DNA of 64,000 nucleotides from Pollenia angustigena (lineage: Eukaryota > Arthropoda > Insecta > Diptera > Polleniidae), in NCBI GenBank assembly GCA_930367215.1, contig OV884057.1, forward strand, positions 261,038,339-261,102,338. Reading direction: 5' to 3'. The notes under the pieces were generated by a model. It saw only the letters and a program-made list of their open reading frames with translations. It was not told where the DNA came from and did no database searches. The position numbers and the translations under genes are program-made. Numbering within the stretch: position 1 is the stretch's first letter; each line of letters opens with the position of its first letter. Shown in pieces: positions 35,100 to 46,424 of this stretch.

Positions 35100-38000
35100 T
35101 TTACCCTTTTTATACCCTTATTTTTATTGATTTAATTTTTTTTTTACTTATTTTATTTTTTTATTTTATAGGTAATTCGTTTACATACATAAGTTTGTCA
35201 TTCTGTTTGTTAATAATTATTTCTACAATATTGATTTCAGACCATATAAAGTGTATGTATATATATTGGGTGCTTATGAGGAGAAAAGTGGATTTAACGA
35301 TGTCCGTCTGTCAGTCCGTTTGTCAATATTTATAGAAACCTAATTTTTAGGCCTGCCATATATATGACCTATGGATACGCTTTATTTATTAAAACATCGG
35401 AAATCTTTAGTAAAACATATTCTCTGCAAAACTCGGAAAAATTTTAGGGCTGCTATACGTCCTATGGATATGACTTATATACCAAAATATCTGAAATTTC
35501 TTGTAGAACATATTTTATAAAAAACTCGGAAAAATCGGTTCAGATACAAAAAAGTTATGACCAAAATTAAATTTTTTTTTTAAATACCCACTTTCGGGAA
35601 CCATAGATCTCCCCGAGTCCAAGCTTTATAACTAAAGTAAATGGTAAATTTCTTCTTCAACACGTCGGTATAAAAATCTGCCAAATCGGTTAAAAAATTG
35701 CAGAGTTATAACCGAAATACTGAATCCACAAAAATTACTCTTTTTTTATAATTATTTATAATTAACTTTGTTAAAATATATATTTACAAGTTTATATAAA
35801 TGTTTATATATAAATATAACTTAAGTAAATGGTAAAATTCTTCCTTAACACGTCGGTATATAAAACTATCAAATCGATTAGACAATGGGTAATTTATGAG
35901 CAAAATACTCCAAAAATGGGCTAAAAAACATCAAAATTTTTATAAAAACCTAAATTTTAGGGCTGCTATACGTCCTATGGATATGACTTATATACCAAAA
36001 TATCTGAAATTTCTTGTAGAACATTTTTTATAAAAAACTCGGAAAAATCGGTTCAGATCCAAAAAAGTTATGACCAAAATTAATTTTTTTTTTAAAATAC
36101 CTACTTTCGGGAACCATAGATCTCCCCGAGTCCAAGCTTTATAACTTAAGTAAATGGTAAATTTCTTCTTCAACACGTCGGTACATAAATCTGCCAAATC
36201 GGTTAAAAAATGGCAGAGTTATAACCGAAATACTGAATCCACAAAAATTACTCTTTTTTATAATTAACTTTGTTAAAATATATATTTACAAGTTTATATA
36301 AATGTTTATAGATAAATATAACTTAAGTAAATGGTAAAATTCTTCCTTAACACGTCGGTATATAAAACTATCAAATCGGTTAGACAATGGGTAATTTATG
36401 AGCAAAATACTCAAAAAATGGGCTAAAAAACATCAAAATTTTTATAAAAACCTAAATTTTAGGGCTGCTATACGTCCTATGGATATGACTTATATACCAA
36501 AATATCTGAAATTTCTTGTAGAACATATTTTATAAAAAACTCGGAAAGATCGGTTCAGATACAAAAAAGTTATGACCAAAATTAATTTTTTTTTTTAAAT
36601 ACCCACTTTCGGGAACCATAGATCTCCCCGAGTCCAAGCTTTATAACTTAAGTAAATGGTAAATTTCTTCTTCAACACGTCGGTACATAAATCTGCCAAA
36701 TCGGTTAAAAAATGGCAGAGTTATAACCGAAATACTGAATCCACAAAAATTACTCTTTTTTTATAATTAACTTTGTTAAAATATATATTTACAAGTTTAT
36801 ATAAATGTTTATATATAAATATAACTTAAGTAAATGGTAAAATTCTTCCTTAACACGTCGGTATATAAAACTATCAAATCGATTAGACAATGGGTAATTT
36901 ATGAGCAAAATACTCCAAAAATGGGCTAAAAAACATCAAAATTTTTATAAAAACCTAAATTTTAGGGCTGCTATACGTCCTATGGATATGACTTATATAC
37001 CAAAATATCTGAAATTTCTTGTAGAACATTTTTTATAAAAAACTCGGAAAAATCGGTTCAGATCCAAAAAAGTTATGACCAAAATTAATTTTTTTTTTAA
37101 AATACCTACTTTCGGGAACCATAGATCTCCCCGAGTCCAAGCTTTATAACTTAAGTAAATGGTAAATTTCTTCTTCAACACGTCGGTACATAAATCTGCC
37201 AAATCGGTTAAAAAATGGCAGAGTTATAACCGAAATACTGAATCCACAAAAATTACTCTTTTTTATAATTAACTTTGTTAAAATATATATTTACAAGTTT
37301 ATATAAATGTTTATAGATAAATATAACTTAAGTAAATGGTAAAATTCTTCCTTAACACGTCGGTATATAAAACTATCAAATCGGTTAGACAATGGGTAAT
37401 TTATGAGCAAAATACTCAAAAAATGGGCTAAAAAACGTCAAAATTTTTATAAAAACCTAAATTTTAGGGCTGCTATACGTCCTATGGATATGACTTATAT
37501 ACCAAAATATCTGAAATTTCTTGTAGAACATATTTTATAAAAAACTCGGAAAGATCGGTTCAGATACAAAAAAGTTATGACCAAAATTAATTTTTTTTTT
37601 TAAATACCCACTTTCGGGAACCATAGATCTCCCCGAGTCCAAGCTTTATAACTAAAGTAAACGGTAAATTTATTCTTTAACACGTTGGTATATTAATCTG
37701 TCAAATCGGTTAAAAAATGGCTGAGTTATGAGCAAAAAACCACAACTACCTCTATTTTTTAAAAAAAATCCATTGTTGTTGTTGTATTTTTATTACTTTT
37801 TGCTGTATATCTGGTGAACGGAAAAAGCCAAAGTTTCCAAATTAGGTACACACAATTAGGTTGTCAATACACACCATCCTACAAAATGTGGGCGGGATTG
37901 GAGAAGTGGGAGTGGTACCTCCCGTACAAAAAATATCAAAAACTTCATAAAAACCTGAATTTGTGCACTGTTATATGACCGATGGTTACACCTTATATAT

Positions 38001-38326
38001 CAAAAGACCGATCTTTAGTAGAAAATATTTTCTGAAAATTTCGGAAAAATCGGTTCAGATGCAAAAAAGTTATGGCCAAAATAAAATGTTTTTTATTAAA
38101 ATACCCATTTTTGGGAACCATAGATCACCCCGAGTCCAAGCTTTATAACTAAAGTAAATGGCAAATTTCTTCCTTAACACGTCGGTATACAAATCTTTCA
38201 AATCGGCAAAAAAATGGCTGAGTTTTAACCGAAATACTGCATCACCAAAAAATACTCTTCATTTTTTTTATTTTATTTCATTTTTTTTTTATTTTATTTT
38301 TTTTTTCTTTATTATTATTTTTTTTT
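35100..38326 (+). repeat. Satellite-like array: ~503-bp units in ~1005-bp dimers
   Basis: The landmark ATTTTAGGGCTGCTATACGT occurs at 35441, 35954, 36456, 36959 and 37461, a spacing of 513, 502, 503 and 502 bp. Alternate units share private variants (for example GGTTCAGATCC versus GGTTCAGATAC, and ACATTTTTT versus ACATATTTT), so the real period is a 1005-bp dimer. The sequence derives from the internal part of the TATACCC repeat (the GAACCATAGATCTCC segment also occurs in the 3.2-kb units). Edges at 35100-35440 and 37680-38326 are more divergent, as expected for array borders. No genes. Confidence 0.88.
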
Positions 38327-38393
38327 TACCGAAGGTAAAAGGGTATATATAACTTTGTCATTCCGTTTGTAATTTCTACAATATTGATCCTAG
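38327..38393 (+). repeat. Truncated TATACCC repeat start
   Basis: ACCGAAGGTAAAAGGGTATA and the following 45 bp match the first part of the 3.2-kb units, ending abruptly at GATCCTA. It marks the right border of the repeat block. Confidence 0.75.
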
Positions 38394-39490
38394 TATTTGT
38401 ATTTCCAAAAACTGGTCGCCTTACCTAATTATTTATTTAACAAATAATAATATATCATTCTAAATGTCCAAAAACACTGCTTTAAATAGGGTCTGCAATA
38501 AATTATCCAGATTATCAAGATTTTATTGTATATAAAAACGAGTTTTGAAACTCACCTACTCCTACATGTAAATATGTAAATCAAAACACCTTTTCTTCAT
38601 GACATGTTTTTCCCAATCGTCAATTTATGTTCGCTGGGGTAGTTCTCAATACTTGTGCGCATTACTTTGTTTCTTCTTTTTTTGTTTGTTATTTGTTATT
38701 TTAAAACTTGCATACATGCGTGCTCTAACGAAAAAAACACTCGAAAGCTTTTATTTTATGCACGGAGAGAAGAGAGTATTCACATTTGCTTCTTTAAAGA
38801 ATATACATTCTCATATAAATTTTATATGTGTGCTTTTTTTTTAAATATAAAAGCACTCTCAGTAAACCAACAAAAAGTTTGACGCGGTTGCTCAGTTGTT
38901 TATTGTGCATTTGAATGTTGTTGTTTTGCAAGTTAATAGTTGTTGCAGACCTGCAAGCTAACATCATGAAGATGCTGGTACACTCTTAAACGGCCAATTT
39001 CACTTAGTTTAGTTATAACTAACTACTACTTAAACTTCCAGTTAACAGTATGTTTTTGTTTGCAAGTAATAACTGATAGTTAATTACAACTGAACTTGGT
39101 GAAATTGGCTGCAAAAAGCTTTTCGGTTATTTTACAGTTACAATTTATAAAATTAAACAAGTGAGAGCAAAAGAGAATGATTAAAGAAGAAAAGAAATTT
39201 ATTTTTTGAAAAAGTTCAATTGTTTGCCAGCAGTTGAAGGTATAACAACTTTTTTGCTAAAAGTATTTTTTTCTTGATTCCTAAAAACAAACAAATTTTT
39301 AAAAAGTTTTTCTAAAAACTAATCACATTGCAACTACTAAGTTTTTCTTAAAACTAATACAATTGCACCAAAACATTGATGCAAACGTATTTTTTTAAAA
39401 AAAGGTACATAACTTCATATTTAAAAAAAAAAGTGAGTAGAAATAGGTATAGGTACCTTAAAAAATACAAACGTCCATCCAACTTCGTGG
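38394..39490. other. Intergenic with a small foldback
   Basis: No gene is recognised. At 38992-39111 a foldback is formed by GGCCAATTTCACTTAGTTTA and its imperfect inverse ending GAAATTGGCTGC, with repeated AGTTATAACTAACTA-type motifs between. The open frames at 38599-38882 are AT-rich and carry no domain signature. Confidence 0.45.
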
Positions 39491-40405
39491 TTCCCAATCC
39501 GGATTATTTATAAATAGCCACACATACATATGCATATGTATACATGTGTATAGTCCATACATATATGTACACTAATTTAGGCATATGTATATGTATAGGT
39601 ATATGCATATGATTACGCATATACATTTACATGTATATTTACATATGTATATACATTTATGTATACATATATGTATGTACTATACATATATATACATGTA
39701 TATGTATATGCGTAATCATATGCATATACCTATACATATACATATGCCTAAATTAGTGTACATATATGTATGGACTATACACATGTATACATATACATAC
39801 ATATATGTATGTACTATATATATGCATACATATGCATGCATATAGGTACATATGCATATGTTTATGTATACACATATGCATATTTATACATAGCCACACA
39901 TACATATGCATATGTATACATGTGTATAGTCCATACATATACATATGTATACTTATGTAGGCTTATCTATATGTTTAGGTATATGCATATGATAATGTAT
40001 ACACATATGCATATATATGTATATTTACATACATACATATATGTATGTATATGTAGGCATATGTATACATAAATGTATGTATGTAAATATACATATATAT
40101 GTATATGTGTATACATTATCATATGCATATACCTGCATATGTATACATATGCATGCATATACATATGTTTATGTATACACATATGCATATATACATATAC
40201 ATGCATGTATATGTATATACATGTATATATGTATATGCATATGATTATGTATACACATATCCATGTATATACATATAGATATACCTACACATATACATAT
40301 GCCTACATATACATATATGTATGTACTATACATATGTTTGCATATGTATATGCATGCATATGTACATATATGTATTTGCATATGCGTATATCCATAATTT
40401 TTTTT
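39490..40405. repeat. TA/CATA-rich palindromic simple-sequence cluster
   Basis: About 900 bp built from CATATG/TATACA words. Two large palindromes are visible: arms at about 39535-39640 and 39685-39791 (with the distinctive CACTAATTTAGGCATATG and its inverse), and arms at about 39979-40047 and 40070-40133. A further direct copy of the CACACATACATATGCATATG start is at about 39895. Long open frames here (Tyr/Ile/His/Met only) are artefacts of the repeat. Confidence 0.85.
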
Positions 40406-40896
40406 CTTTTATACACTTGCCCACAATTAAAAACCTTACACAACTTTGTTCGATTTTTTCCAATTTGTTTTTTAGTTCATGGTGGTTTAATGAAAAAAAA
40501 CTTCATATCGTTGTTTTTCCCCAAATGTTTATTAACAACATACATACCTAGAACTACTTACGATTTTTAGTGTCGCAACTGAATTTCTGACCTTGCCAAC
40601 ATAAAGGAATAATATTTCATACAATAACGCCCTTTTTAGGCACCTAACTTGTCTTTTTAATCACTTTCGGAAACTCTCCAGTGAAAACATCGCAGTACAA
40701 ATATATCTATATATTTCATACATCGAATACTTTCACTTTCGAATAGTGCTAAGCTTTTTTTTTCAAGAAAAGGATTTTATAAACGGTTTGTGTTTAATTT
40801 ACTTTTACACCGAAATGTACCCAATTTTATAATTACAAAAATACTTCAATATATTTACAACAAAAGTATGGGAAACGTAAACCCATTATTAAACTA
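40406..40896. other. Intergenic, no gene recognised
   Basis: AT-rich sequence between the palindromic simple-sequence block and the long-TIR MITE. I see no convincing open frame or RNA gene. Confidence 0.5.
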
Positions 40897-40898
40897 CA

Positions 40899-41206
40899 GG
40901 GGGGTTACCACGTATTTCGATTCGAAAGAAATCATTTACGGATTCGAACAATTTGTACTGTGTATTCCGATTTTCGTAATATTTGTTTCGAATAAACGAA
41001 CGTTTTTCACACTTTACTGAAAACAAAAAATCACTTTCTTAAAAGCCACTCTCTTTTACGAACAACAATTGTTCATTAAATTTCCCATTTTTTAAAAATA
41101 CAACCTCTGTCATCGTTTCGAACGATAACGAAAATCGTAATACACAGTACAAATTGTTCGAATCAGTAAATGATTTCTTTCGAATCGAAACACGCGGTAA
41201 CCCCCC
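40899..41206. mobile_element. MITE with ~80-bp inverted repeats
   Basis: GGGGGGTTACCACGTATTTC and the following 60 bp are repeated inverted at 41127-41206, with a few mismatches. The arms contain TTCGATTCGAAAGAAATC. The central part is AT-rich. No target duplication was identified and the element is non-coding. Confidence 0.8.
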
Positions 41207-41699
41207 AGGCTTACTCGATATTCGAAAAATTTATTTTTAAAAATAATAAAACGGGTCGAATAATAATCACCTATTCAAAACTTTAGTTATAAAATCGATC
41301 GATATAACAAATAAAACTACTGCGGTTAGTACAATAACGAACACCAAAGGAAAGGTAAAGAGATTAAAAGAAATTAAATGCTTACAGTGCACTAATGTCC
41401 TAGGAGGCATATATAGAACCTTCCAATTTCGTATATGTTCCAATAAATTGCTTTGCGTTGTGTATCTTCAACTCTTCTAGTGGATTTCAATTCAACAAAC
41501 TGGTCTGCTTGACTATTGCCGAAATTTTATAGCCATGCCATTGATCAATCCATTCTTGGATTTTATATTTCGTGTTTTCTTATTTCTTAATAGTATTGTG
41601 AAGTTAACAAAGCCAATTTCCAATGCATAGTTCAGCGCAAACACGTTTACAGCTTTTTTCCCATTATTCATTTAATATCTGAGTCACAAGCGTACCTAT
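41207..41699. other. Intergenic, no gene recognised
   Basis: Contains an ACTCGATATTCGAAAAATTT stretch at 41215 that resembles subterminal sequence of the hAT-like family at 41700-45425 (compare 45330). It may be a fragment of another copy. No gene seen. Confidence 0.45.
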
Positions 41700-41839
41700 T
41701 AGGGGGGTTCAATATTCGACTTTTTTATACCGGTTTTTGGTTAATCATTTTTAAAAGAGGTATGTTCAGAAATATTTGGCGATACAATCCAAAAAAGCGG
41801 CACCAATAAATTTATCAAACTTAAGCTTTATTAAAACCT

Positions 41840-42256
41840 TTTCTTTAGCTTCAATTCGAAAAATCAAATCTTGTAACGTTATTTTAACCGCCTTATACTC
41901 AATGCAAATGGATGAAACTTTGCAGGCATATATATTCCCGATGACAGTACACGAATATATGGGCGTAGCCAGGATAAAATCTAGGTGGTGGGGGAATTTT
42001 TTTTCTTTACCTTCACTTCGGAAAATCAAATGTTTTAACGTTATTTTAACCGCCTTATACTCAATGCAAATGGATGAAACTTTGCAAGCATACATATTTC
42101 CGGTGCCAATACACGAATACATGGGCGTAGCCAGGATGAAATCTAGGGGCCAAAAAATTTTTTTTTGCCAAAATGCTTTTTTCCCCGCTTTTTACTCCAT
42201 GCAAATGACAGTTCACGAATACATGGGCGTAGCCAGGATAAAATCTAGGGGGCGGG
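41840..42256 (+). repeat. 162-bp tandem repeat, about 2.6 copies
   Basis: The segment AACGTTATTTTAACCGCC to ATGGGCGTAGCCAGGAT repeats with a 162-bp period (41876 and 42038), and a third shortened copy starts near 42190. Because 162 is divisible by three, a 164-codon repeated frame is kept open, but the composition and context argue against a gene. GGGCGTAGCCAGGAT is a motif often seen in insect repeats. Confidence 0.8.
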
Positions 42257-44152
42257 CAAAATTTTTTTAAATGTTCTTTTTTAAGAAAAGCGTTCCTTAA
42301 CAAATGTTTTTTTAATGTTCTTATTTTTAACAATTCCTATTTATTTACTAAACTTTATGCCTAACATCGTTATTGTATAACGTCATTTGGAAACTGTTAA
42401 ATAATATTTGCTCTAGCCAACCGTTTTGCAAAAGCAAACAATTCTTTAAGAAAAATTTCTTTTAAATGGGTTTTAATTTGTTGTTGGCTAATCATGTCTA
42501 TACGAATCAGTACACTTCAGCCATATTTTTGAAAAGTTGCAAACGAAACCTCTTAGCCAGGATTATATAATTTTGTTTCAGCATTACAGAAGCGAACAGT
42601 AATACGAATATGCTTTTTGTATGACATTAGTTTTTGGTATTTTAATCAATAAAACTGATGATTAATTCCGCCGTTATGGTGGAGTTTTAACGATGCAGAT
42701 ATGCTGGGACTACAAAAGAGTTTTAAATTTAATTATGGCACCATATTTTAGTCAAGTATTACTTGCAGTCTCTTTAGAACTTCTTGCAACAGAGTCAAGT
42801 TTAACTTGGCGTATATTTATGTCAAGCTTCCATATTGTCATTTAAGACCACCATTGCCTTTTAAATCAGTTTGAAATATCATCAGTACTGCAATTCTGCA
42901 ACTTTTTAACGAGTATTAAAAATTGTCGTTAATTAGTCAAAATTCGTTACCTAACGAAAATTGCCGTTAACACCTATTCTGTAATGAAATTTTAACAACT
43001 TTATTCGGCAATAAATGTCGGTAGCTAACGACACAAAAAAAAGTTCTTTTTAAATAATAACGACAATAAATGTACTCTTAACATATTAAAAATATAGAGT
43101 AAAGTAGCCAATTTTTAACACAAAAAAAGTAAGAAATTATAGTCGATCAAGTCCGACTCAACATTGCAGTATTTGGGCGATTATGTTTCCGCCAAAAAGA
43201 GTACGTTGTGAGGTTAATATTCACAAAAGACGTTTTTGTGCACAATATTATTTAAGCAAGTAAACAAAAAATTTTTTTTATATATTTTTTTCTTTTTTAT
43301 TCTTTTTTTTAATTATTTATTTTTTTTAAGTTTTCTTATTTTATGTTACTTTATTTTCTTACGGGGGCAGTGTTGTTTTTGGATAAAAAACTATATTTTT
43401 TTTTTTTTTACTTAATTAAGAGCGTAAATATGAGATTAAATTGTTCATAATTACAATAACAACGTTGATTGAAAGTTTTTGTTTCATTACTATAACGAAA
43501 TTTTTATTGTCATAATGGAAATTTAAATTTCATAAAATTAATGGCATACATGTAACATTAGATGCATGAACTTATGAAATCTTACATTTTTTAATTAATT
43601 AACAATTAAACATTTTTTAAGGAAACTATAATTTTGTAATAATTTATGAATATAGTTATGTTTGTATTTTGTTTTTTTATGCTCGCAATTAAAATTTTTT
43701 GTTTAACTTTTTATTTAAGTTTTCATATATCCAATAAAATTTTTTAACGTAATTACGAAATCCAATGAAGCGATTTTAACGAAAATAGTTCATTATAACT
43801 ATGAAATTCCATTTAAACAATGAACATTTTCATTTACCCAAGGAAAATTTTTTTATGGAAATGATTCATTAAATATATGAAGCCTTTTTCTTTCAGTGCA
43901 TGCAGTAATTTAGCTATAATAAAAAGTAAGAGCAGAATGTTATGCTAGAGTGGCTCAGTCACCTGGAAATTTGTCCCTATTTATAAAATGATTTAAAACC
44001 AACATACATATTTGTTTAGAAATACAGTGCACTCGCGGTAACTTGAACACCGTCTAACGTGAACACCGCCTAACTTGAACAAGATTTTCTTTACATTGAC
44101 TACTCTGTAACGTGAACAAACTCAGAAAGCTCTATAACGTGAACAATATTTT

Positions 44153-44240
44153 ATACCCTTCACCGAAGGTAAAAGGGTATTAATAACTTTGTCATTCCGT
44201 TTGTAATTTCTACAATATTGATCCTACACCCTATAAAGTT
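44153..44240 (+). repeat. TATACCC repeat fragment inside the pogo-like element
   Basis: TATACCCTTCACCGAAGGTA to CCTATAAAGT is nearly identical to the first 88 bp of the 3.2-kb units. It sits directly against the pogo transposase remnant with no visible duplication. Confidence 0.85.
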
Positions 44241-44429
44241 TGCATTCCCGATGATCCTGTGAACAAAATTGCTGCAATTGAAATTTGTAACAATGCATTG
44301 CAACGGGCAGGAGATGCAATGGTGGATCAAATTGACATGAGTGTATTTAGACGCTTAAGGGAGAAAGCAGTATTTCAACTACTTATTAGCAAAGAAAAAG
44401 CAGCAGAAAAAGATAACCGATTTTTTTAA
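44241..44429 (+). pseudogene. Pogo/Tigger transposase C-terminal remnant
   Basis: A 62-codon frame contains NALQRAGDAMVDQIDMSVFR and RLREKAVFQLLISKEKAAEK and ends NRFF. This resembles the extreme C terminus of pogo/Tigger/jerky-type transposases, a helical region of the pattern LxxLRxxA followed by a basic tail and a terminal DFF-like motif. The DNA-binding (CENP-B-like) and DDE domains are absent, so it is a deletion derivative. Its 5' side is cut by the TATACCC fragment. Confidence 0.6.
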
Positions 44430-45433
44430 TTCCTAAATGTTATGAGTAATTTTATTTGTCAATGTAATTTGAATTCAATAGATATATTCTCGTGATCTCA
44501 TTTTGGTTTCTAATGAATTCTAATTAATAATTTTATTTTTATATTTTAGTAATGGAAATAATAATCAAATACATAAATATATACATTTATATTTTAATAA
44601 TGGAAATAATCTGAAAAAAATGTCACGTTCAAGCGACATATTTTTTATGAAATTCGACAATCGCTAACGTGAACAATTTCGATAGCATGAACTCCCTAGG
44701 TTTTAATTAGTTCACGTTACCGCGAGCGCACTGTATAATAAATAATTACACGTTTTCTTTCATTCATGTTTAGTTAAATTAAATGCAATAAAGCAAATTT
44801 ATTTTGTATTTTTTATTAATTTTAAAAAATTTCTTATATTTTTTTTACCGATATTTGTCGTCAATATTTCTAAACAAAAATATTTGTTTATTTAAAATAC
44901 AGAATAAAAAATTCGTTAAAGTTACCGAGATTTCTCGTTAATTAACGATATCGGAAGTTAAATTCAAAAAGTTACAGAATTGAGGTACAGAGATGCCTCT
45001 TTACAAAAATATATATAATATTTACAATACTGCCCAATTCTTAATTACTTTTTAAGCTGAACATTTCTTGTAGTATTTTGAATTTTTTTTGGTTTTTGTT
45101 ACAAGAACACACGCTTATATAGGCGATTTCTATTTACATTGCTCATAATGTTTTTTGACTTTTGTTACAATTTATTTTGCCGTTTTTCATAAAAAGTTTA
45201 AGTTTACCCAATATTCTGTTAGAAAAAAAAAATTAAATTATGGGTACATTTATAACAAAAGTAAGGAAAACCTATAATTTATACATTACAAAAATAACCG
45301 GTTTATTTTACCAAAACAACCGGATTATGCGATATTCGAAAAATGGACATTTTATAATTTTCGACTTGGGCAAAACTAAGTTAACCGGTTAAAATCGGTC
45401 GAATACTATCTGTTCGATCTCCCTAACACCTAT

Positions 45434-46424
45434 CATACAGTTGAGAAGTATACCAAGTGCTTTAATAGTTGAATATTCGGATTCTCATTTGCGAACTATT
45501 CGCCGACTTTTGGTAATTACATTCGCTCTCGCATTCGATAAAATATTATAATATTATAAAAAATATCGCATTTCGATAAAGAAGTTATTTTGTCGGTAGG
45601 AGTAGGGGAGCAGTACCCTCCATAGGACGCAAATGTTGATTACAGTTTATGACTTAGTCAAGTGATTGCTTCATCATATCTCAGCCCAAACGATTAGAAA
45701 CATTTCATTTGGACACTGAACAAGTCGTCAACGAATAGATCCACGGGAAAGACATTTTTTGAAATTTAAATATTTAGGCGATAAAAGGGGTTTAATAACT
45801 TAACAAAGACTGTAAATATTTGTAAAATTCCAAGTAGGCATGGTACTTACCAAACAAAGACAATATGATATGAATAACTCCATATCCGGAGAACGGTTAC
45901 ACGAAAAAAAAATGAAGATTTCGTAAAAATATTTGCTTGGTTACAAATACACAACGTTTATCAAAAAAAAAAAAAAAAAATTAGCTACATTGGAGAAGTA
46001 AACGTGGTACTTTCCATAAAAAGACAATTAAAATTCCTTCATATGTAGGGAATGGTCACAGTATGTAAAAATTTTTAAATTTGCAACAAATAGCTTGGTA
46101 TTCTTAACAAAATATCTGCCGAAAAGTTGGCTGGATAAGGGAAATGGTCATGACATATTTAAGATAAGCACAACATTGGTTTCTGTATATCATTAGAACG
46201 GTACCAGTAAAAGTACTATTTGATTAATTTTATTTCAATGGGGAAGCGAAGCGCACCAGGCAAAGCTAGTATAATAATATAAATAAATTAATTATAATAT
46301 AATAACGTTAAAGGCCGAATGGGAACCACTTTTTATTTAAATTAGTAAACGTTATATTTATATGCATTTATTTTTTCCTCCCTTTACAAAATTTAGCTAA
46401 TTCTTTTTTCCAGAAAGGTTGATA
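45434..46424. other. Intergenic upstream of the Helentron gene, with Helitron-like 3' end
   Basis: GGGGAAGCGAAGCGCACCAG at 46240, followed by GCAAAGCTAG then T, resembles a Helitron/Helentron-type 3' terminus ending CTAG. A related AAAGCGCACCGGGTT piece occurs inverted near 61376. No hairpin as clear as in the 17355 Helitron is present. A polypyrimidine tract and CCAG at about 46401-46413 just before the Helentron start could be a splice acceptor. A poly(A) run is at 45963-45979. No gene recognised. Confidence 0.4.

Larger units (their letters stand above)
44025..44733. mobile_element. Pogo/Tigger-like element, deleted (709 bp)
   Basis: CAGTGCACTCGCGGTAACTT at the left is inverted at the right (GTTACCGCGAGCGCACTG) with one mismatch over the first 18 bp. 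TA lies on both outer sides (44023-44024, 44734-44735). Subterminal AACGTGAACA repeats occur at both ends. It retains only the end of a transposase gene and is interrupted by a piece of the TATACCC repeat (44153-44240). Confidence 0.85.
42974..44995. repeat. Possible inverted-repeat element (CCTATTCTGTAA ends)
   Basis: CCTATTCTGTAATGAAATTTTAAC near 42976-42999 has an imperfect inverted partner near 44955-44990 (read inward, CTCAATTCTGTAACTTTTTGAATTTAAC). Both ends are associated with CGTTAATTAACG-like motifs. The region between includes the pogo-like element. The match is weak and the boundaries are approximate. Confidence 0.35.
41700..45425. mobile_element. hAT-like element shell (TAGGGGGGTTC ends)
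   Basis: The left end TAGGGGGGTTCAATATTCGAC and the inverted right end (TAGGGAGATCGAACA then TATTCGAC) agree in the outer bases. Both continue into CCGGTTTTTGG/CCGGTTAACTT-like subterminal sequence. Flanks GTACCTAT (41692-41699) and ACACCTAT (45426-45433) match at 6 of 8, the hAT duplication size. No hAT transposase is visible. The interior holds a 162-bp tandem repeat, a pogo-like element and other inverted-repeat DNA. Confidence 0.6.

Noticed and set aside
35988..36197. 69-codon minus-strand frame repeated at 36993
   Set aside because: Exact duplication with the 1005-bp satellite dimer, without any domain.
39585..40570. Overlapping Tyr/Ile/His/Met-rich frames on both strands
   Set aside because: Produced by CATA/TATG simple sequence; no real protein has this composition.
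41776..42270. 164-codon frame with internal repeats
   Set aside because: The 162-bp tandem repeat keeps three frames open, and an overlapping minus-strand frame is equally long; no known domain.
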